Source: JAFGPJ01 sp964439135 (GTDB lineage: Bacteria > Planctomycetota > Phycisphaerae > Sedimentisphaerales > Anaerobacaceae). From it: a DNA stretch of 5,787 nucleotides. The translations under genes and the position numbers were made by a program. Shown here piece after piece: positions 1 through 5,763 of this stretch; the stretch's first letter is position 1, and the number at the start of each line of letters is the position of its first letter. The stretch lies in assembly GCA_964439135.1 (NCBI GenBank), contig CAYTNN010000254.1, forward strand, positions 1-5,787, read 5' to 3'. A model generated the notes under the pieces. That model was given only the letters and a program-made list of their open reading frames with translations. It searched no databases and was not told the DNA's origin.

Positions 1-3000
1 ACTCTTCGTTCGGGTCCTGTGGATGATACATTATCTCGGTAATGCGCAGATTCTCCGCTACGGGTCCTACGGCGTAGACCGCTTCGTTCAGCGCGCTCCA
101 CTCATCGGCGCTCAATACCCTTGCTTTAACCTGAACGCTGTGAGGCAGTGTAATCGGGCCTGTATATTCCATGACACCACCCAGATCGCTGTCGTCGGAA
201 TCGCCTCCGCTTGCGAGAAGCTCTACCGAGATAAGAAAGTCGGAACTTGTGGTGGAGGAATTCATGGCGTGGATGGCCAATAAATTGTCGCCCTGCTGTA
301 GAGTGTCGAGAAATTCAGAAATGTCGATACTCTCTAACAGGATTGCCGCCGAATCGGAATGGCTGGCGCTGGCTCTGGAGTCCCAGCTTGGCCTGCCGTC
401 GAAGTTTCGTCCGGCCACTATGACGCCGTTAATGTAAGCGGCAAAGCCGTCATCGTACCTGACGTTCAGCATCAAAGAAGTGTAGTCGGCATCGATTGAG
501 AACGGGATGCGGACATAACACGTGGCGTTCCTGGCGTACATCTGCTCTATGAGATCAAGAGTGATGAAGTCCTGGTAGCCCGAGGTCCTCTCGAATCCGA
601 CGCCACCAGGGCTACCGTTGCAGGATAGCCATGCCGAATCATCGAAATCACCGCTGCTTTTCCAGTTTTCGCCAATATTGCCGGTCGGAACGAGCGCCCG
701 CTTGTCGGCGTTCTCAGGCACTAAAACGGTCGCCTGCGGTGTTGTGTCCTGCACGCGAGGATCGGAGCCGTCCAGCGTATACCATATCGTGCCGTCCGGG
801 GCAATCATCGAGAGCAAATCATCCTCCGAAATTTGGCCGCCGTGCTCATAGGCACCGTTAATAACGAAGACCGGAGCATCAACGTCAGGATAAAGGCCTG
901 CATTACGGAACTGCCGCATGACAATATCAGAGCGTTGAGGGATGTAGTAATTCAGAATCCAGTCCCGCCCGGCACGTCCATCGTTGTAGTTCGAGCCGTG
1001 GTCGTACCAGTCCTCAAGCGTCAATGGGGTAGAGTGATGTTGATCCCCCCAGCGTGCCGACTCGGCAATGATAGCCTTTTCCACCGTGGCGGCCATATCG
1101 GTATAACGCCGTATAAGGGATTCGGGTGTTAGTATTGCTCCATTGAAAAAGAATTTATGCACCCGGTCGGCAAATAGCATCCTGTACTCAGCATTCCCGC
1201 TCAAATTCTCATGCGGCACTCCCGCAGAGGAGAAATTGTTCTGCAGGGCGTTCTTATTGAGCGGTGAGCGGCCCAGATTGTTGCCCATGGTGTTCTCGTA
1301 ATCCCAGCAGTAAAACTTGAAGCCGGTACTGTCGATTGTTCGATCTCGACCGGCCCACCAGTTCTTCCAGGGCCAGTCCCAATTGCCACCCCAGAGGTTG
1401 ACAATAAGGTAGTCAATATAGTTCGTGACATCCAGCAGATTCGGATATGCGGGGTTCGGGGTGCCGTCGGGATTATTGCCCTGAAGCTCCCAGAACACTT
1501 CATCGGAGTTCGCCGCCCTCCGGCATTTTGAAATCATCTGGTTCCAGGCAGACGTATCGCCATTGCTGGCCGACAGGTCGTGAATCGCATCCCAGTCTTC
1601 CTTATCGCCTCCGTAATAGCTGGCGGAAAATGCCGCATCCGGCCGCTCACACGGATTGTAGAGCCCCCAGTAAATACCATTTACATACAGGTGAACAAAA
1701 ATCCCATGCGCACCCGCGTTTCCGGTGGCTTGCTGCAGGCTGCGCCCGAATTCATCGCGTGTGTACTGCTCGGTGTATCTCGCAGAATTCCACGCGTATC
1801 CGTCGTTAGCGCCCGCACGCAGTACGACCGTATCGAACTGCTCAACTGCATCTTCACCGAACAAGGGATATCTCAACTTAGTCGGCCCATAAATACCCTT
1901 AAACAGCAGCCGGAATGATTTCTTCTTCGTCAGGCCCCAACTCCGGAATGCACCGCCCTGAATACGAATCCCGCAGTTTACCTGTATCCCGTCTGTACCG
2001 TCCGTATAGATCAACTCCATCGAACCGGGTCTTTCCCATGATACACCATGACCTTCCGGATTTGCATAGATACCTTCCCGAGAATCGAACAAATCATCCT
2101 TGTTCATTACGAGAGACATCGTGGGAATAGACAAAAGAGCATCTTTCATCATGCCGTTATAACGCGAATCCTGAACGATATCCGGATCCATCTCATAGTC
2201 GGCGGAAGTGCCGCCCCAACTCGTGGGAAACCCCGAAGGACTCCGCGGCTGCTGGAGAACATCATCAAGAAAAATAAACGTCTGAGTATTTATTTTGCTC
2301 GGCATCCAGCCCGGCTTGACCGCTATCGCTCGTAAAGATGTGGTCTGATTAATGGGGACCGGGTCGGTATATATGATGCCGTTCGGGGACCGGCCGCCAC
2401 TTTCGGTATCATACGGCTCGGAACCGTCGAGAGTATAATAGATAATAGCCCCATCGGTCTCGGTAGCGATTGTTACATAGAAAAGTGACTCATAAAAACC
2501 ACGGTTGTGGCTGAATTCAACTTCGGTAACCTCGCCTAAATACGCACTAATATTTTGGGCTCCCGGGCTTGGTGAATCGAAACTCTGCCAGTAGTCACCG
2601 GCATCGGGGTAGCGGCCATAGGAAATATCGGTAGCCTGGTTGTCAAAAGTAATGCTGTCGATCAGAGTAATTCCGTCGCTGTCGAAAAGGCCGATTTCTT
2701 CGCCGTCGGCACTGAGTTTGAAATTCGCGTGCAGCCCGGCGTCGGTTGTATCATTGTCCGCCCATATCAAAAGATAACCTCCTGCCGGGATGATCGTTAC
2801 GGCAGTATTATAAGCCGGTATCCGCCACTTGGTCGTATCGGACAGATTGTCCGTCAGGTACATGCCGCCGATATCAATCGCATCGAGGCCGTAGTTATGG
2901 ATTTCGATCCAGTCATCGTACTGACGCTGTGGATCCTGAATACAACCGCTGTTGGAGGCCATCAGCTCGTTAATTAACAGCGGGATACCTGCCTGGTCGG

Positions 3001-3079
3001 CCTGTTCGGTTTGAGCAAAGCAGATAACAGACACAGCCAATATCGGGATAAGCAACGGGATTCTCATGCGTTTGATCAT
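1..3079 (-). CDS. Exported lamin-tail / CotH-kinase-like / HEX-domain multidomain protein (C-terminus beyond window)
   Basis: One open frame with no internal stop runs from ATG at 3079 off the left edge, giving 1026 visible residues; I checked the frame through nearly all of it. Residues 1-22 look like a Sec signal peptide: basic start MIKRMR, a hydrophobic core, and likely cleavage after CFA. Domain order seen: lamin-tail domain about 32-176 (INELMASN, DDWIEIHN, TDISYGRYPD); HEX/chitobiase-C-terminal-like domain 188-270 (YYTLDGSEP, P222); CotH kinase-like domain about 316-729 (SIPTMSLVM, GIRIQGG at 370-376, KKKSFRL, GLYNPCE at 472-478, FYCWDYENTMG with D593); second HEX-like domain begun at 733 (TLDGSDPR, 768-775) and finished at 967-1005, with a jelly-roll-like module at about 795-957 between the halves (RYDDGFAAYING); then a second lamin-tail start at 1009 (NLRITEIMYHP). 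The start is supported by AGGA 8 nt upstream, with AGGAGG slightly further. CotH of Bacillus is a protein kinase acting on spore-coat proteins; whether this one is active is inference. The domains suggest an extracytoplasmic, possibly cell-surface, carbohydrate- or protein-binding role. The C-terminal anchoring or sorting signal cannot be seen. Confidence 0.93.
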   Translation of the reverse strand, partial: MIKRMRIPLLIPILAVSVICFAQTEQADQAGIPLLINELMASNSGCIQDPQRQYDDWIEIHNYGLDAIDIGGMYLTDNLSDTTKWRIPAYNTAVTIIPAGGYLLIWADNDTTDAGLHANFKLSADGEEIGLFDSDGITLIDSITFDNQATDISYGRYPDAGDYWQSFDSPSPGAQNISAYLGEVTEVEFSHNRGFYESLFYVTIATETDGAIIYYTLDGSEPYDTESGGRSPNGIIYTDPVPINQTTSLRAIAVKPGWMPSKINTQTFIFLDDVLQQPRSPSGFPTSWGGTSADYEMDPDIVQDSRYNGMMKDALLSIPTMSLVMNKDDLFDSREGIYANPEGHGVSWERPGSMELIYTDGTDGIQVNCGIRIQGGAFRSWGLTKKKSFRLLFKGIYGPTKLRYPLFGEDAVEQFDTVVLRAGANDGYAWNSARYTEQYTRDEFGRSLQQATGNAGAHGIFVHLYVNGIYWGLYNPCERPDAAFSASYYGGDKEDWDAIHDLSASNGDTSAWNQMISKCRRAANSDEVFWELQGNNPDGTPNPAYPNLLDVTNYIDYLIVNLWGGNWDWPWKNWWAGRDRTIDSTGFKFYCWDYENTMGNNLGRSPLNKNALQNNFSSAGVPHENLSGNAEYRMLFADRVHKFFFNGAILTPESLIRRYTDMAATVEKAIIAESARWGDQHHSTPLTLEDWYDHGSNYNDGRAGRDWILNYYIPQRSDIVMRQFRNAGLYPDVDAPVFVINGAYEHGGQISEDDLLSMIAPDGTIWYTLDGSDPRVQDTTPQATVLVPENADKRALVPTGNIGENWKSSGDFDDSAWLSCNGSPGGVGFERTSGYQDFITLDLIEQMYARNATCYVRIPFSIDADYTSLMLNVRYDDGFAAYINGVIVAGRNFDGRPSWDSRASASHSDSAAILLESIDISEFLDTLQQGDNLLAIHAMNSSTTSSDFLISVELLASGGDSDDSDLGGVMEYTGPITLPHSVQVKARVLSADEWSALNEAVYAVGPVAENLRITEIMYHPQDPNEE

Positions 3080-3085
3080 TGCCTT

Positions 3086-3098
3086 TATCCTGCCTCCT
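3086..3098 (-). promoter_or_regulatory. Ribosome binding region of the CotH/lamin-tail gene
   Basis: On the minus strand AGGAGG (3093-3098) is followed by AGGA (3088-3091). The first lies 13 nt from the ATG at 3079 and the second 8 nt. The second has the usual spacing, so the ATG at 3079 is preferred over the internal ATG at 3067. Confidence 0.55.
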
Positions 3099-3171
3099 GT
3101 GTTTTAGACCAATGAGTACAGATTTAACTTTTAAGCCTATAAAAAGCAAATTCGCACAAATAAGCTTCTTC

Positions 3172-3201
3172 ATTATAACATAAACAGCGTAGTTATTACA
3201 A
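3172..3201 (-). promoter_or_regulatory. Extended -10 sigma70-type promoter for the CotH/lamin-tail gene
   Basis: On the minus strand a perfect TATAAT (3172-3177) is preceded by TGT, which makes a TGnTATAAT extended -10. TTGTAA at 3196-3201 lies 18 nt further upstream and matches the -35 consensus at 4 of 6 positions. Initiation would fall near 3165, leaving a 5' untranslated leader of about 85 nt before the ATG at 3079. The leader shows no obvious riboswitch or strong hairpin. Confidence 0.65.
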
Positions 3202-3243
3202 GGTTCACTATTAGCCGGATTGGATGTTTTATGCCGGCAGGGC

Positions 3244-3272
3244 TTGCATTTAACGGTGCGAGCCGCTATTCT
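3244..3272 (+). promoter_or_regulatory. Weak candidate promoter for the GH130 gene
   Basis: TTGCAT (3244-3249) and TATTCT (3267-3272) are separated by 17 nt. The matches to consensus are only 3/6 and 4/6, so spacing is the main support. It would give a leader of about 65 nt before the ATG at 3344. It is the best plus-strand candidate I found in the divergent region, but it could be chance. Confidence 0.25.
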
Positions 3273-3330
3273 TGTCGAATAATTTGTGTCGTACTGTCGC
3301 CTGTTTTTTTTACTTTCGGATCGAAAATTT

Positions 3331-3335
3331 AAGGA
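3331..3335 (+). promoter_or_regulatory. Ribosome binding site that fixes the GH130 start
   Basis: AAGGA lies 8 nt before the ATG at 3344. The frame also has an ATG at 3272, but no purine-rich site stands at a normal distance before it. The 24 extra residues it would add (SNNLCRTVACFF...) do not resemble the family N-terminus. Confidence 0.7.
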
Positions 3336-3343
3336 ACTGTAAT

Positions 3344-4390
3344 ATGAATGTGTTCCGTTCACCGCATAATCCTGTAATTAAGCCGGAAGATGTGAAACCT
3401 TCCGGGGACGACTTTGAAGTCATCGGCGTTTTTAATGCCGGCGTCACTCGCTTCGAAGACAAGATCATTCTGCTTCTTCGAGTGGCGGAAAGGCCGATTA
3501 ACACGAACCCGGATGTCGTACAAGCTGCCGTTTACGACGTCGCCCAAGAGCAGCCTGTCACTATAGAATTTTCGAAAGATGATCCGGAGATCGACTTTTC
3601 CGATCCCAGACTGATAATCAAGCCGGCCCAGACTTATCTGACTTCTATTTCGCATCTCAGGCTGGCCCGCAGCAAAGACGGCATCGATTTCGAGATTGAC
3701 GACGCCCCCTCGATCTTCCCGGCGAATAATTATGAAACATTCGGCCTCGAAGACCCGCGAATAAGCCTGATCGACGGCGTATACTATATCAGTTACGTCG
3801 CCGTCTCTCCCCTTGGAGTGACAACCTGCCTGATATCCACGAAGGATTTCATCTCTTTCCAGCGTCACGGCGTCATCTTCTGCCCGGAAAACAAGGACGC
3901 CGTGCTTTTTCCCGGAAAAGTCGAGGGCAAATTTTACGCCCTGCACAGGCCCGTCTCCCCCCTCTTCAACAAGCAGGAAATCTGGATCGCCGAATCGCCC
4001 GACCTGCACTGCTGGGGAAACCACCGCTGCCTGATGGGTCCTCGCCCGGGTCACTGGGACGAAGCGAAAATCGGCGCCGGCGCCGTACCTTTCAAAACCG
4101 ACCGCGGCTGGCTCGAAATATACCATGGGGTCAACCGAAACAATCGCTACTGTCTCGGGGCGGTCCTGCTGGACGGTTCCGAGCCGTGGAAAATCATCGC
4201 AAGAGCCAGCAAACCAATCCTCGAACCGCAGGCCGGCTACGAATGTGACGGCTTCTTCGGAAACGTCGTCTTCAGTTGCGGGCTGCTGTGCGAAGGTGAC
4301 AACATCAGAATATACTGCGGAGCGGCCGACACCGTTATCTGCTATGCGGAACTGTCCTTGAAAGAAATCCTCGAAACGTTGGACCTGTAG
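3344..4390 (+). CDS. GH130 family mannoside phosphorylase or beta-mannosidase
   Basis: The protein has 348 residues, a normal length for glycoside hydrolase family 130. Members cleave beta-mannosides, either by phosphorolysis to mannose 1-phosphate or, in some subfamilies, by hydrolysis, on a five-bladed beta-propeller. Motifs seen: HNPVIKPEDVKPS near the N-terminus, VFNAG (29-33), LLRVAERP (44-51), YLTSISHLRLARSKDG, FGLEDPRI (133-140), ALHRP (199-203), IGAGAVPFKTDRGWLEIYHGV (243-263, GAGA and IYHG being family hallmarks), and GFFGNVVFSCGLL then YCGAADTVI near the C-terminus. D137 in the EDPR motif matches the conserved catalytic Asp of the family. There is no signal peptide, so it should be cytoplasmic, which suits a phosphorylase acting on imported oligosaccharides. 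The subfamily and substrate cannot be fixed by eye. It is transcribed divergently from the CotH/lamin-tail gene, and no transporter or other glycan enzyme is in view. Start chosen from the AAGGA site and family N-terminus. Confidence 0.92.
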   Translation: MNVFRSPHNPVIKPEDVKPSGDDFEVIGVFNAGVTRFEDKIILLLRVAERPINTNPDVVQAAVYDVAQEQPVTIEFSKDDPEIDFSDPRLIIKPAQTYLTSISHLRLARSKDGIDFEIDDAPSIFPANNYETFGLEDPRISLIDGVYYISYVAVSPLGVTTCLISTKDFISFQRHGVIFCPENKDAVLFPGKVEGKFYALHRPVSPLFNKQEIWIAESPDLHCWGNHRCLMGPRPGHWDEAKIGAGAVPFKTDRGWLEIYHGVNRNNRYCLGAVLLDGSEPWKIIARASKPILEPQAGYECDGFFGNVVFSCGLLCEGDNIRIYCGAADTVICYAELSLKEILETLDL

Positions 4391-4576
4391 CGTCGATTCC
4401 GCAAAGCAGTCATCAAAGCACGCTTTCCCATAGCAACTTATCGGAACCATATTTAATCCGCCAAACCTGCCCGATTGCGAATTTCCTGCCGCCGTCGAAG
4501 GAAGTTTTTCCTCAACCTCTGATACTCGGCCTCCTTTCTGCCGATAAACTTAACATAGTCAATTGGAGATAATCGT
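4391..4576. other. Spacer between the GH130 and membrane-protein genes
   Basis: This 186-bp spacer has no convincing gene, hairpin terminator or promoter. Short self-complementary pieces such as AAAGC/GCTTT near 4416-4427 have no room for a loop. The two plus-strand genes could share a transcript, but the gap is too long to call an operon from sequence alone. Confidence 0.4.
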
Positions 4577-4948
4577 ATGAAAACAAACAGAAACACATTA
4601 GCAATCTTAGTAGTCATCATTGCCTGCTCAGTTTTGGTCTGGCTCTCGGCGTCCATTCAGGGCAGCCAGAAAACTTACGAGATCCAGCCCCACCTGACCA
4701 TACCCGAATACAAAACCGATCTCGCCCGCGTAATGGACTCTTACGAGCGTTTGATGGAACGCTACATGGACCTGACGCAGCAGAATCAATCCATGGTCGG
4801 CACGGACCTCAAATATGTTGTCACAACCCTGGATTCCATCGACGGCCGATTGGCGGAATTCTCGGCAAGAATCGCAAGGATCGAGACCGCCCTTGGTATC
4901 GAGCAACCCAAAAGTTCGCCCAATCCCAAACCGGATAATCAGCCGTAG
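4577..4948 (+). CDS. Small single-pass membrane protein with probable coiled coil, function unknown
   Basis: The protein has 123 residues and I do not recognise a named family. After a basic start (MKTNRN), residues about 7-26 form one strongly hydrophobic segment (LAILVVIIACSVLVWLSAS), best read as an uncleaved signal anchor. The rest is polar. Residues about 45-108 carry heptad-like spacing (DLARVMDSYERLMERYMDL, then TLDSIDGRLAEFSARIARIE), which suggests a helical coiled coil on the far side of the membrane. The tail is rich in Pro, Lys and Asn (PKSSPNPKPDNQP). The start is supported by GGAG at 4565-4568, 8 nt before the ATG. Its last 10 bp overlap the end of the convergent zinc-ribbon gene. 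The composition fits a scaffold or assembly subunit, but no specific role can be assigned. Confidence 0.8.
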   Translation: MKTNRNTLAILVVIIACSVLVWLSASIQGSQKTYEIQPHLTIPEYKTDLARVMDSYERLMERYMDLTQQNQSMVGTDLKYVVTTLDSIDGRLAEFSARIARIETALGIEQPKSSPNPKPDNQP

Positions 4949-5139
4949 GTCTTGCCGGCTTCGTCCACGTAAATAGTGCCCTTCGCCCGCTCTATCACTT
5001 CGGCCGCCTTCGGCACTTCATCCGGCTTCGGCACCTTGAAAAGTCTGCCGCACTTCCGGCAACGAATTCTCCGGTCCGCGACGCTGCTGTCGAGCAGCCA
5101 GGTTCTGCAACATTCCGGGCACTTGGCGATAATCTGCAT
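4939..5139 (-). CDS. Small CxxC/CxxC zinc-ribbon protein
   Basis: The protein has 66 residues and begins MQIIAKCPEC. Two cysteine pairs, C7-x2-C10 and C27-x2-C30, separated by 16 residues, form a zinc-ribbon signature (AKCPEC and RIRCRKCGRLFKVP). An extra Cys follows directly at position 11. The arrangement resembles the MJ0042/YfgJ-like short zinc ribbons that often begin bacterial membrane or regulatory proteins, but here the ribbon is followed only by a short charged tail ending YVDEAGKTYG. The start at 5139 is preferred over the ATG at 5145 because AAGGA lies 8 nt from the former and only 2 nt from the latter. The 3' end overlaps the convergent membrane-protein gene by 10 bp. Zinc binding is well supported; a nucleic-acid or protein partner is unknown. 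Confidence 0.85.
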   Translation of the reverse strand: MQIIAKCPECCRTWLLDSSVADRRIRCRKCGRLFKVPKPDEVPKAAEVIERAKGTIYVDEAGKTYG

Positions 5140-5147
5140 TAGCATAT

Positions 5148-5152
5148 TCCTT
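5148..5152 (-). promoter_or_regulatory. Ribosome binding site that decides the zinc-ribbon start
   Basis: On the minus strand AAGGA lies 8 nt before the ATG at 5139 but only 2 nt before the in-frame ATG at 5145. Normal spacing favours the shorter 66-residue product. Confidence 0.65.
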
Positions 5153-5159
5153 ACCGTAC

Positions 5160-5237
5160 TTAAGCAAAATATTTTATACCATAGAGTCGATGTTTATCCA
5201 TAATAAATTCGCCTCTCGTCCCATAAAATCGCTCCAT
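5160..5237 (-). other. 25-codon ORF directly upstream of the zinc-ribbon gene (doubtful)
   Basis: An ATG at 5237 opens a frame of 25 codons (begins MERFYGTRGEF, ends YGIKYFA) that stops 20 bp before the zinc-ribbon ATG. No well-placed ribosome site precedes it, and the promoter proposed for the zinc ribbon lies inside it. It may be chance, a relic, or a leader peptide if transcription begins further upstream. Confidence 0.15.
5173..5200 (-). promoter_or_regulatory. Extended -10 promoter for the zinc-ribbon gene
   Basis: On the minus strand TATAAA (5173-5178) is preceded by TGG, giving an extended -10 form. TGGATA (5195-5200) lies 16 nt further upstream and matches the -35 consensus at 4 of 6. 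Initiation would be near 5166, leaving a leader of about 27 nt that contains the AAGGA site. Confidence 0.5.
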
Positions 5238-5283
5238 CACGAATATTATCACCCCGAGCAAAATACTACTCCCGTCACCCGTT

Positions 5284-5297
5284 CCGGCCGGCGAGAT
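5284..5297 (+). repeat. Inverted GC-rich 14-mer, left copy
   Basis: CCGGCCGGCGAGAT on the plus strand matches the minus strand of 5683-5696 (CCGGCCGGCGAAAT) at 13 of 14 positions. The two copies face each other across about 385 bp. The GGCCGGC core is itself nearly palindromic, so chance is possible in GC-rich DNA. Confidence 0.35.
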
Positions 5298-5302
5298 TTT
5301 CC

Positions 5303-5331
5303 TTGATTTGGCCTCGCGATTTTGCTACAAT
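5303..5331 (+). promoter_or_regulatory. Sigma70-type promoter candidate, plus strand
   Basis: TTGATT (5303-5308) and TACAAT (5326-5331) are separated by exactly 17 nt. Matches are 4/6 and 5/6, the best -35/-10 pair on the plus strand of this window. Transcription would begin near 5338, only about 15 nt before the ATG at 5353. It could instead drive a non-coding transcript. Confidence 0.5.
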
Positions 5332-5352
5332 AGTTATCGTTGGGGTGATGAA

Positions 5353-5556
5353 ATGAGAAAGAGAATTTCCTGTAAAATTATCAAATCCGTTCCTCTTGAC
5401 GCTGGCGGTGATCAGCCGCGCCAGAATTTCAGTGAAAATATACAACACCCCAAAATCAGCGATATCGGCACCTCCACCTATACCCCCCGCATGGTCGTTA
5501 TAAAAACATCTATCAACGACAGCTCGACGGCACGATTTCTTGATTGCCGCGCTTAA
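5353..5556 (+). CDS. Doubtful 67-residue ORF, unknown
   Basis: The frame begins ATGAGAAAG, encodes MRKRISCKIIKSVPL and ends TARFLDCRA. In favour: the promoter candidate just upstream, a GGGGTG purine run (5342-5347) 5 nt before the ATG, and codon choice not unlike the neighbours in its second half. Against: no recognisable domain, no hydrophobic segment, composition close to random, and a longer open frame of 101 codons on the opposite strand (5275-5580). Neither strand gives a protein I recognise. It may be a small species-specific gene, the remains of one, or non-coding. Confidence 0.25.
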   Translation: MRKRISCKIIKSVPLDAGGDQPRQNFSENIQHPKISDIGTSTYTPRMVVIKTSINDSSTARFLDCRA

Positions 5557-5654
5557 GTCCGAACCAATTCTACGCTTCATCCGGTCAATGAATTAGCCGC
5601 TGCGAGCGTTTTGTCTATTTTCCCCATCCTTTCGGCCGGCTCAGGAGCGGGAAA

Positions 5655-5674
5655 TTGGCTTTGTTTGGCTTTGT
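5655..5674 (+). repeat. Tandem pair of TTGGCTTTGT 10-mers
   Basis: Two perfect, directly adjacent copies of TTGGCTTTGT (5655-5664 and 5665-5674) are followed by a T-run. On the minus strand this is an A-run followed by ACAAAGCCAA twice. Confidence 0.8.
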
Positions 5675-5682
5675 TTTTTTCG

Positions 5683-5696
5683 ATTTCGCCGGCCGG
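5683..5696 (-). repeat. Inverted GC-rich 14-mer, right copy
   Basis: The minus strand reads CCGGCCGGCGAAAT, 13 of 14 identical to the plus-strand copy at 5284-5297. It lies inside the A-rich repeat region next to the tandem 10-mers. Confidence 0.35.
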
Positions 5697-5753
5697 CATG
5701 TTGTCATAATCTCCTTTTCCAAAAGGTTTTACGCCCATTAGTTCCGGGGCATA

Positions 5754-5763
5754 TTGGCTTTGT
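5754..5763 (+). repeat. Third copy of the TTGGCTTTGT 10-mer
   Basis: A perfect third copy in the same orientation, 89 bp after the second copy's start, again followed by a T-run. The shared 10-mer plus T-run suggests a duplicated repeat unit of roughly 90-100 bp that is otherwise diverged. Confidence 0.75.

Noticed and set aside
1201..2335. Several plus- and minus-strand frames of 70-120 codons within the CotH region
   Set aside because: All are shadows of the continuous minus-strand coding frame, which carries the domain motifs.
3016..3079. Lipoprotein signal peptide for the CotH/lamin-tail protein
   Set aside because: The Cys at residue 20 is preceded by Ile, not Gly/Ala/Ser, so there is no lipobox; an ordinary Sec cleavage after CFA fits better.
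2970..3362. 130-codon minus-strand frame across the divergent intergenic region
   Set aside because: It runs through the promoter and ribosome site of the CotH/lamin-tail gene and into its signal-peptide region in another frame; the product looks random.
3359..4450. 363-codon open frame on the minus strand opposite the GH130 gene
   Set aside because: It covers nearly the whole GH130 gene in antisense, has no family motifs, and follows from the codon bias of the real gene. The plus-strand protein has many clear family motifs.
4453..4656. 67-codon minus-strand frame with a basic tail (RKEAEYQRLRKNFLRRRQ)
   Set aside because: Its first part is antisense to the membrane segment of the gene at 4577 and it has no ribosome site. 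The basic tail looks protein-like, so a relic is possible, but nothing supports a working gene.
5275..5580. 101-codon minus-strand frame whose ATG overlaps the stop of the repeat-derived frame (ATGA)
   Set aside because: The overlap looks like translational coupling, but the upstream frame is low-complexity repeat sequence, there is no ribosome site, and the product matches no family I know.
5598..5612. CGCT-GCG-AGCG followed by TTTT as a terminator
   Set aside because: A 4-bp stem with a 3-nt loop is too weak for an intrinsic terminator, and the T-run is short.
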